Shown one piece after another: positions 1 to 5,320 of a DNA stretch of 6,053 nt. Position 1 is the stretch's first letter; every line of letters begins with the position of its first letter. Source of the stretch: Rhodospirillales bacterium (lineage in GTDB: Bacteria > Pseudomonadota > Alphaproteobacteria > Acetobacterales > Acetobacteraceae); the NCBI GenBank assembly GCA_025350425.1, contig JANXXW010000549.1, forward strand, positions 1-6,053, read 5' to 3'. Made by a program: the position numbers and the translations under genes. The notes below the pieces were generated by a model. It did not search any database. It saw nothing but the letters and a program-made list of their open reading frames with translations, and was not told the origin of the DNA.

Positions 1-1307
1 ACCACGAAAGACCAGATCAGGTCGTTGGCGCGCAGCATGTTGAATGTCGTCGCCATTTCGCTGCCTTCGAGATAGCCGCGCTTCTCCATCTTTTCCTCGA
101 GCGCCTTCAGTTGCTCCTCGTCGATGAACACCTTCAGCTCCCCGCTCTCGCGGAAATCCATCATGGTCACCAGGAACGTCGCGGACTTGATGCGGTCGTC
201 GCCCGTGGCCTTCATATAGGCCAACGTCGAACCCAGCAGCGTGCCGCCCAGGCAGTAGCCGATCGCGTTCACCTCGCGTTCGCCGGTGGCGGCCTCGATC
301 GCGGTCAGCGCGTCGAGATAGCCTTCGCGCATGTAGTCCTCGAAATTCTTCTCGGACAGGCGCGCGTCGGGATTGACCCAGCTTACCATGAACACGGTAT
401 GGCCTTGCGCGGTCGCCCAACGGACCAGGCTGTTCTTCGGCCGCAGGTCGAGGATGTAGAACTTGTTGATCCAAGGGGGCACGATCAGCAGCGGGCGCTT
501 CAGCACCTTTTCCGTGGTCGGGTCGTACTGGATCAACTGCATCAGGTCGTTCTGAAAGACGACCTTACCCGGCGAGATTGCGATATTCTCGCCGATGCGG
601 AAGGCGTCGGTGTCCGTCATCTTGATGCTGAGCCGGCCCTTGCCGCGCTCCAGGTCGCTCAGCAGGTTGTTAAGGCCTTTGATGAGGTTCTCACCGCGCG
701 TCTCGACGGTCTTGCGGAGCACTTCGGGGTTGGTCATCAGGAAGTTGCTGGGGCTCATCGCGTCGACGAACTGGCGCGAGTAGAAATCCACCTTCTGGGC
801 CGTCGGCGTGTCCAGGCCATCCACATGCGTCACCACGTCGGTCACGTAGCGGGCCGATAGCAGGTAGGACTGCTTGATGAAGTCGAACACGTCGCCCTCT
901 TTCCAGGCATCGTCCTTGAAGCGGCGATCCTTCGGGTCTGTTTCGATCACGGGATTGGATTGCACGCCGAACATGCGGCGGGCGGTGTTTTGCCACAGCG
1001 ACATGTAATCCTGCCAGAAGCCCATCTGCGCTTGAAGCAGCTTGGCGGGATTGGCCATCAGCCGGGCGGTCATCTCCATGAAGGCGCTGCCGATGTTGAA
1101 CGGATCGGGGCTGCCGGGCCCGTCCTGCGCCTGGCGCTTCAGCCACTCGCCGACGATGCGCTGAGAGCGTTCGGCGATGTCGGACATCGAACGGCCGATC
1201 TCGCTGGCATCCGGTATCGCGACTTCGACGGCGGGCGCAGTCGGGGTAGGATGCGCCTTACCGGCAGATGTCCCGGGGAGGACGGCGGATTTGTCGATGG
1301 CCGTCAT
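1..1307 (-). CDS. phaC: Class I polyhydroxyalkanoate synthase (N-terminal part; runs off the left edge)
   Basis: Polymerises (R)-3-hydroxyacyl-CoA, typically 3-hydroxybutyryl-CoA, into storage polyester at the surface of cytoplasmic PHA granules. I translated 435 codons by hand with no stop. The first 110 or so residues are a poorly conserved leader, followed by DRRFKDDAW (127-135) and FDFIKQSYLLSARY, the usual start of the PhaC N-terminal domain. PPWINKFYILDL (277-288) and SWVNPD (309-314) begin the alpha/beta-hydrolase fold. GYCLGG (350-355) is the lipase-like box with nucleophile Cys352, and LRANDLIW (425-432) is the conserved Trp segment. The catalytic Asp and His, and about 160-190 residues of a normal 590-620 aa enzyme, lie beyond the edge. 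The ATG at 1307 is chosen because AGGA (1318-1315) sits 7 nt upstream. Cys352 lies further in than Cys319 of the Cupriavidus enzyme, so the leader is roughly 30 residues longer. No phaA, phaB, phaR or phasin gene is in the window. Identity is very secure. Confidence 0.97.
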   Translation of the reverse strand, partial: MTAIDKSAVLPGTSAGKAHPTPTAPAVEVAIPDASEIGRSMSDIAERSQRIVGEWLKRQAQDGPGSPDPFNIGSAFMEMTARLMANPAKLLQAQMGFWQDYMSLWQNTARRMFGVQSNPVIETDPKDRRFKDDAWKEGDVFDFIKQSYLLSARYVTDVVTHVDGLDTPTAQKVDFYSRQFVDAMSPSNFLMTNPEVLRKTVETRGENLIKGLNNLLSDLERGKGRLSIKMTDTDAFRIGENIAISPGKVVFQNDLMQLIQYDPTTEKVLKRPLLIVPPWINKFYILDLRPKNSLVRWATAQGHTVFMVSWVNPDARLSEKNFEDYMREGYLDALTAIEAATGEREVNAIGYCLGGTLLGSTLAYMKATGDDRIKSATFLVTMMDFRESGELKVFIDEEQLKALEEKMEKRGYLEGSEMATTFNMLRANDLIWSFV

Positions 1308-1314
1308 GTCAGTT

Positions 1315-1319
1315 TCCTT
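1315..1319 (-). promoter_or_regulatory. Ribosome binding site of phaC
   Basis: On the minus strand AAGGA, within GGAAAGGAAAC, lies 7 nt before the ATG at 1307. It is a good Shine-Dalgarno match and fixes this ATG as the phaC start. Confidence 0.75.
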
Positions 1320-1329
1320 TCCGTCGGTT

Positions 1330-1380
1330 CCCGCTCACGCTACACCCATTGAATGAACGTAAGCGTCTGCCGGGAGCGGG
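1330..1380. repeat. Nested inverted repeats in the phaC/lipoprotein divergent spacer
   Basis: CCCGCTC (1330-1336) pairs with GAGCGGG (1374-1380). Inside it ACGCT (1337-1341) pairs with AGCGT (1362-1366), and at the centre is the small palindrome CATTGAATG (1347-1355). The left arm is continuous for 12 bases, while the right arm has a 7-base interruption. The element lies between two divergent genes and overlaps the purine-rich stretch before the ATG at 1389. It could be a regulator-binding site or, in RNA, a hairpin that masks the lipoprotein ribosome site. It does not resemble the CTGC-N4-GCAG PhaR site I know from Rhodobacter. Function is inferred only. Confidence 0.4.
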
Positions 1381-1388
1381 TCCGAGTT

Positions 1389-2399
1389 ATGTCGATTGAT
1401 GATTGGAAGGGTGTTACAGGTCGCGTCCCTCCTGTTCAAGCGCGACCGGCGCCGGCCGATCATGCCGGCATCGCGTCACTGTTCCTGACCGTACTCCTGG
1501 CCGGATGCTCGTCCGGCACCTCGCTCAATCCGGTCGACTGGTGGCACGGGTTGCAGGCCGGCCCGATCGCCGATGTCCGTCCGCCGCCGCCCGAGGCGGA
1601 TGCGCCTTATCCGGATATCGGATCGGTCCCAAAACGACCACCGCCGGCCGACGTCGCCAGTCGTAGCAGCATTTTGAGCGGCCTCGTCGCCGACCGCGCG
1701 AACGCCAGATACACCGCCGCTCAATCATCGATCGGCACGGTTCCGCCACCCGCCGTGCCGCCGAAGCGAACGACCGCCGCGCAGGCAGCCGACTCCGACG
1801 ACACGTCGGGCGCCACGTTGCAGGCGGCCTCAGCCGCCCCGGTGGTCGCCCCAGCGGCCCCACCAAGCACGATCACCTCCCCGCGTCGCGCGTCGGTGGG
1901 TAAAGTCGATCAGGCCGTGCCCGCCGCTTCCATTCCCTCGAGTGGCGCAGTGCCGCCGGCTCAATCCGCGGCTACCCAGCCCATGCCCGCCATTCCCGGC
2001 GCACCACCACCACCACCCAGGCTCGCCGGCGTCGCGGCAACCACGGCGCCAGCGCCTCCCGCGCCGAAACCACCGACGCCGGTCGCCGCCGTTGCGCCGC
2101 TGGTGCCGGGCGGACCTGTAAGTATCGCGTTCGAGCCGGGGTCGGCGGTCCTGCCGCCCGACACCGCCGCGGCCATCGCCCAGCTTGCCAAGACGCGTGG
2201 TGCCAGGAACGTTGCCGTGACCGGTTTCGGCGATGCGTCCGCGACCGATTCCTCCTCGCAAACCGCCGCCTTGCCGTTGGCACTCGCCCGCGCCCGCGCC
2301 ATTACATCGAGCCTGACGGTGGCCGGTGTCCCGGCCGCTGCCGTCACTCTCGGCGCTCAGGCCTTGGGTCACGGCGGCGTCGCCCAGATCGTCAACTGA
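1389..2399 (+). CDS. Proline/alanine-rich lipoprotein with degenerate OmpA-like C-terminal domain
   Basis: Probably an envelope lipoprotein, exported by Sec and anchored through a lipidated Cys; its exact role is unknown. Counting from an upstream in-frame ATG at 1353 (348 aa), the hydrophobic stretch IASLFLTVLLAGC ends in lipobox LAGC with Cys52. LNPVDWWHGLQ and a RPPPP segment follow (58-80), then a Pro/Ala/Ser-rich linker to about 250 that includes PPPPP. The end (256-348) resembles an OmpA/Pal peptidoglycan-binding fold: VSIAFEPGSAVL, then VAVTGFGD with Asp294, then LARARAI with Arg313/Arg315 and a GV-containing helix. The usual TDxxG and NxxLSxxRA motifs are eroded, so peptidoglycan binding is uncertain. 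I prefer the ATG at 1389 (336 aa, Cys40), because GGGAG and GCGGG precede it while the ATG at 1353 has no Shine-Dalgarno. No other ATG, GTG or TTG lies between 1389 and the lipobox, so the leader ahead of the hydrophobic core is unusually long. It is divergent from phaC and converges on fsr. Confidence 0.75.
   Translation: MSIDDWKGVTGRVPPVQARPAPADHAGIASLFLTVLLAGCSSGTSLNPVDWWHGLQAGPIADVRPPPPEADAPYPDIGSVPKRPPPADVASRSSILSGLVADRANARYTAAQSSIGTVPPPAVPPKRTTAAQAADSDDTSGATLQAASAAPVVAPAAPPSTITSPRRASVGKVDQAVPAASIPSSGAVPPAQSAATQPMPAIPGAPPPPPRLAGVAATTAPAPPAPKPPTPVAAVAPLVPGGPVSIAFEPGSAVLPPDTAAAIAQLAKTRGARNVAVTGFGDASATDSSSQTAALPLALARARAITSSLTVAGVPAAAVTLGAQALGHGGVAQIVN
2002..2018 (+). repeat. Short CCA trinucleotide run encoding a PPPPP tract
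   Basis: Four CCA codons followed by CCC encode five consecutive prolines in the lipoprotein linker. Such a simple repeat can slip in replication in steps of one codon without breaking the frame. Five prolines in a row are a known kind of site where ribosomes stall unless elongation factor P helps. Confidence 0.6.
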
Positions 2400-2423
2400 C
2401 CGAGGTGAGCGCTGTCGTGGCCG

Positions 2424-2442
2424 TCAGGCGCGGACCGCCTGA
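2424..2442. terminator. Small hairpin in the convergent gene end (possible weak terminator)
   Basis: TCAGGCG (2424-2430) and CGCCTGA (2436-2442) are a perfect 7-bp inverted repeat around a 5-base loop. On the minus strand it covers the last codons and TGA stop of fsr; on the plus strand it lies 24 bases past the lipoprotein stop. No T-run follows on either strand, so it is not a classical intrinsic terminator. At most it slows polymerase or protects mRNA ends from both directions. Confidence 0.3.
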
Positions 2443-3653
2443 TCGTGGCTCAGCCGAGGCAGCAACGCCGCGATGATGCCCAGCGCCGGCAGGAACGCGC
2501 ACACGCGATAGACGAAGTCGATGCTGGTCGCGTCCGCCAGCCATCCCAGTACGGCGGCGCCCAAGCCGCCCATGCCGAACGCCAGCCCGAAGAACAACCC
2601 GGACACTAGCCCGACCCGTCCTGGGATCAACTCCTGCGCATAGACCAGAATCGCGGAGGAGGCGGAGGCGAGGATCAGGCCGATCACCGCGCTCAGCACG
2701 CCCGTCCAGAACAGGTTGGCGAACGGCAGCATGAGCGTGAACGGAAGAACACCCAGGATCGAGAACCAGATCACGTAGCGTCGCCCGACCCGGTCACCGA
2801 TTGGGCCGCCGCCGAGCACGCCGATGGCGAACGCGGCCAGGAAGATGAACAGATGCACTTGTGCGCTCTGTACGGACACGTGGAACTTGCTGATGAGGTA
2901 GAAGGTGTAGAACGTCGAAAAGCTCGAGACATAGAAGAACTTGGTGAACAACAGCGCGACCAAGATGCTTACCGACAACGCGACCTTGCGTGGGCTCAGC
3001 CCGTGGGCGGTCCCCCGCGCGCCGGCCCGTTTGCCTTGGGCGGTCTGTAGCCGCCGGTACCACATGCCAACCCAGGTAAGCACCGCCATCGCCAGCAACG
3101 CCGCCAACGAGAACCAGGCAATGCTGCCTTGGCCGTGTGGCACTACGATAAACACTGCCAGCAGCGGCCCGATCGCCGTGCCCGCGTTGCCGCCTACCTG
3201 GAACAGCGATTGAGCCAGCCCGTGCCGTCCGCCTGACCCCATGCGTGCCACGCGCGAGGCTTCCGGATGGAACACGGAGGAGCCGAGTCCAACCATGGCG
3301 GCTGCGATCAGCAGCACGGTATAGCTGCCGGCCACCGACAGAAGCAGCAGGCCGATAAGCGTGAAACCCATGCCCACCGGCAACGAAAACGGCATCGGCC
3401 GGCGGTCCGTAACCATCCCGACCACTGGCTGCAACAGCGACGCGGCGGTTTGGAAGGTGAGGGTGATGATGCCGATTTGGGCGAAGTTGAGGCTATAGCG
3501 CGTTCGTAGGATAGGATAGATCGCGGGCAGCAGCGACTGCATCATGTCGTTCAGCATGTGCGAGAAGCTGATAGCGAACAGGATCGCGAACGCCGTGGTC
3601 GATGCTGGCTTCGGCGCGATGGCAAGGGCCGCCGGCCCGACTGACGAACTCAC
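2424..3653 (-). CDS. fsr: MFS transporter of the fosmidomycin-resistance (Fsr) family
   Basis: Inner-membrane proton-driven exporter; E. coli Fsr gives resistance to fosmidomycin, an inhibitor of the MEP isoprenoid pathway. The natural substrate here is unknown. At 409 aa it matches the family length (about 400), with about 12 hydrophobic segments in two halves split by a basic loop near 200-222. Family signatures are SHMLNDMMQSLLPAIYPIL (31-49), GLGSSVFHPEASRVARM (122-138), GGRHGLAQSLFQVGGN (141-156) and the MFS loop motif GDRVGRR (276-282). The start is GTG, four bases after the TAG stop of the upstream transporter gene. GGAGG (3668-3664) lies 10 nt before it, inside that gene, so translation is probably coupled. 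No other start fits before Met33, which is already inside the first membrane segment. The family call is strong; fosmidomycin itself as substrate is an inference from homology. Confidence 0.93.
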   Translation of the reverse strand: MSSSVGPAALAIAPKPASTTAFAILFAISFSHMLNDMMQSLLPAIYPILRTRYSLNFAQIGIITLTFQTAASLLQPVVGMVTDRRPMPFSLPVGMGFTLIGLLLLSVAGSYTVLLIAAAMVGLGSSVFHPEASRVARMGSGGRHGLAQSLFQVGGNAGTAIGPLLAVFIVVPHGQGSIAWFSLAALLAMAVLTWVGMWYRRLQTAQGKRAGARGTAHGLSPRKVALSVSILVALLFTKFFYVSSFSTFYTFYLISKFHVSVQSAQVHLFIFLAAFAIGVLGGGPIGDRVGRRYVIWFSILGVLPFTLMLPFANLFWTGVLSAVIGLILASASSAILVYAQELIPGRVGLVSGLFFGLAFGMGGLGAAVLGWLADATSIDFVYRVCAFLPALGIIAALLPRLSHDQAVRA

Positions 3654-3657
3654 CTGG

Positions 3658-5181
3658 CTAGATCCTCCGCAGTGGAATGGTCCACGCCATCAAGCTCCCG
3701 ATGGCGCTGAAGCTCGCGATGGTCAGGAACGCGGCGCGGAAGGCATCTGAGATTTCCTCCTGCACCACCGCCAAGCGGGCCGGCGATAGATTTTTCAACG
3801 CGGCCGGACCCGTCTGCACGAGATGCGCGAACAGCGTAGCCGCGTCCGGATCGGTCGCCACCAGCATCCCGAACAGCACCGTCCCCACGATCGCCGCGCC
3901 GAATGCGGCCCCAATTGAGCGTGAGAACTGCACCGACGCAGCGGCAGCCCCAAGTTGCTTGGGGCCGGCAACAAGCTGCACTGTGAGCTGCACCACCGGC
4001 ATCGCCGTGCCCTGGGTCAGCGCGATCGCACCGAACAACCAGGGAAGCTGGCTCAACGACATTTGTGGGGCGAACAGGGCCAGGCACACGACCATGACCG
4101 ATACCATCGGCAGCCCGATCGAGGGCAGGATGGCGGTGCGTCCGGTCTTGCTGATGATGCGCCCGGTAATCATCGACCCGACCGCGATCAACGCGGTGAG
4201 TGGCAGCAGGAGCAGGCCGGTATTGCCCGCGTCGGTCCCGCGCACGACCTGAAGGTAAATCGGTAGCCAAGTGATCAGCGAGATCAGCGACGCCCCGACG
4301 CACAGTGCCATTGCGTCGGTGCGCCAGATTGCCGGCTGGCTGAGCAGCTTGATCGGCAACAGCGGCGAGGATGACCGTTTCTCCTGCCGCAGCAGCAACG
4401 CCAGCGACACCGTCGCGATTGCCACCATTGCGATGATCAGCGGGAGCAAGCGCGCATCGAACCGCTGCGCTTGCTCCAGCGCCAGCAGCAGCGGCGTGAT
4501 GAACAACGCGAACAGGGCAGTGCCCACAAAATCAAAGTTCAGCCGTCCGCCACCGCCGACCGCACCCTTGGGAAGCCGCAGCGCCAAGGCCACCGCCAAC
4601 GCACCGAACGGCAGGTTGATCATGAACACCGACTGCCAGCCGAAATGCTGGGTCAGCCAGCCGCCCGCGACCGGGCCGAAGGTGGACGAACATACGAACA
4701 CGGAGGCCATGTAGCCCTGGTACTTCGCCCGCTCACGTGGCGGCACGACTTCGCCCACCAACGCCTGCGACAAGGTCATCAGCCCACCCCCGCCGAACCC
4801 TTGGAGGATACGCGCGCCGGTGAGCGCCAGGATCGTCGGTGCCACCGCGCACAGGAACGATGCCGAGATGAATATCGCCAGAGCCACGAACATCAGTCGC
4901 TTGCGGCCCAGCACGTCGCCCAGGCGACCATAAACCGGCGCTGCGATCGTTGTGGCCACCAGGTAGGAAACGACCACCCACGATATCCGCTCGACATCGC
5001 CCAGCGATGCCGCAATTCCAGGCAATGCGGTGGATACGATCGTGCCGTCCATCGCCGCCAGGAACATCGGCAGCATGATGGAGGGAAATACCGCCAGGAA
5101 TAGTTTGCGCGAGTCGCCCGGCCTGGCCGGCGCCGACTCGCTGGCGGTTAACGGTGCGCTAGCGTCAATGCTGCCAGGCAT
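3658..5181 (-). CDS. MFS multidrug efflux transporter, DHA2 family (EmrB/QacA type, 14 TM)
   Basis: Inner-membrane drug:proton antiporter, predicted to expel lipophilic or cationic toxic compounds; the substrate cannot be read from sequence. The protein is 507 aa, normal for 14-TM DHA2 carriers. Numbered from its own Met1: a soluble N-terminal tail of about 25 residues, MDGTIVSTALP with Asp45 (44-54) in TM1 typical of DHA2, GRLGDVLGRKR (85-95) as MFS motif A, and FGPVAGGWL near 168-176 as antiporter motif C in TM5. Hydrophobic segments continue to the C-terminus, with a longer outside loop near 425-465. The ATG at 5181 is chosen because GGAAAAG (5190-5184) precedes it with good spacing; a TTG at 5229 would add 16 unlikely residues. 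There is no adjacent emrA-like membrane-fusion gene and no TetR or MarR regulator in the window, so it may act alone. It forms a unit with fsr 4 nt downstream. Confidence 0.92.
   Translation of the reverse strand: MPGSIDASAPLTASESAPARPGDSRKLFLAVFPSIMLPMFLAAMDGTIVSTALPGIAASLGDVERISWVVVSYLVATTIAAPVYGRLGDVLGRKRLMFVALAIFISASFLCAVAPTILALTGARILQGFGGGGLMTLSQALVGEVVPPRERAKYQGYMASVFVCSSTFGPVAGGWLTQHFGWQSVFMINLPFGALAVALALRLPKGAVGGGGRLNFDFVGTALFALFITPLLLALEQAQRFDARLLPLIIAMVAIATVSLALLLRQEKRSSSPLLPIKLLSQPAIWRTDAMALCVGASLISLITWLPIYLQVVRGTDAGNTGLLLLPLTALIAVGSMITGRIISKTGRTAILPSIGLPMVSVMVVCLALFAPQMSLSQLPWLFGAIALTQGTAMPVVQLTVQLVAGPKQLGAAAASVQFSRSIGAAFGAAIVGTVLFGMLVATDPDAATLFAHLVQTGPAALKNLSPARLAVVQEEISDAFRAAFLTIASFSAIGSLMAWTIPLRRI
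3664..3668 (-). promoter_or_regulatory. Ribosome binding site of fsr inside the upstream gene
   Basis: GGAGG on the minus strand lies 10 nt ahead of the GTG at 3653, and the TAG stop of the DHA2 transporter gene (3660-3658) falls between them. This order supports reinitiation or coupled translation, and supports the GTG start. Confidence 0.65.
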
Positions 5182-5183
5182 GT

Positions 5184-5190
5184 CTTTTCC
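5184..5190 (-). promoter_or_regulatory. Ribosome binding site of the DHA2 transporter gene
   Basis: GGAAAAG on the minus strand places its GGA core 6 nt before the ATG at 5181, and decides that start over the in-frame TTG at 5229. Confidence 0.6.
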
Positions 5191-5209
5191 GGTTCCGCAT
5201 CGCGCCACC

Positions 5210-5237
5210 CCTATATCCAGCCCGTGCAACGAGCCAA
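5210..5237 (-). promoter_or_regulatory. Possible sigma-70-type promoter of the efflux pair
   Basis: Minus strand: TTGGCT (5237-5232) as -35, a 16-base spacer, then TATAGG (5215-5210) as -10; each box matches four of six consensus bases. Transcription would start near 5203, giving a leader of about 20 bases that includes the ribosome site at 5190-5184. This fits the ATG at 5181 and leaves the TTG at 5229 untranscribed. It was judged by eye and alphaproteobacterial promoters vary, so the call is tentative. Confidence 0.35.
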
Positions 5238-5245
5238 GCCAACCT

Positions 5246-5276
5246 ATGGTGCCTCAACTTCGCACGAGGCTTCCAT
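5246..5276. repeat. Inverted repeat upstream of the efflux pair (operator or accA 3' hairpin)
   Basis: Read on the minus strand: ATGG, AA, GCCTC, a 10-base centre, GAGGC, A, CCAT. Nine base pairs form in two blocks, with an AA/A internal bulge. It ends 9 bases before the proposed -35 box, a common place for a repressor or activator site, and starts about 45 bases after the accA stop, so it could also be an RNA hairpin ending the accA message. No T-run follows, which argues against a classical terminator. Confidence 0.4.
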
Positions 5277-5320
5277 GCACAAGCATCGTATCAGCCGCCA
5301 CGTTGGAATATATGCGAGGT

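Noticed and set aside
111..860. Long plus-strand open frame of 249 codons opposite phaC
   Set aside because: It lies wholly antisense to clearly conserved PhaC sequence, shows no recognisable domain, and is His/Arg/Gln-rich as expected for a shadow frame in high-GC DNA.
1411..1439. TTGAAC-17-TAACAC as a promoter for phaC (minus strand)
   Set aside because: The boxes match consensus poorly and lie within the start of the lipoprotein gene; in high-GC DNA such a match by eye is weak. It may still be real, but I would not annotate it.
1830..2372. Minus-strand Gly/Trp/Arg-rich open frame of 180 codons opposite the lipoprotein gene
   Set aside because: Its low-complexity composition is the mirror of the Pro/Ala-rich codons on the plus strand, and the plus frame has a lipobox and an OmpA-like domain.
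4471..5103. Plus-strand open frame of 210 codons opposite the DHA2 transporter gene
   Set aside because: It is Gln/Arg/His-rich and antisense to conserved transmembrane segments and MFS motifs; it has no convincing start signal.
5182..5229. TTG at 5229 as start of the DHA2 transporter
   Set aside because: It adds 16 residues without family support and lacks a Shine-Dalgarno; it would also lie upstream of the proposed transcription start. The ATG at 5181 has a good ribosome site.
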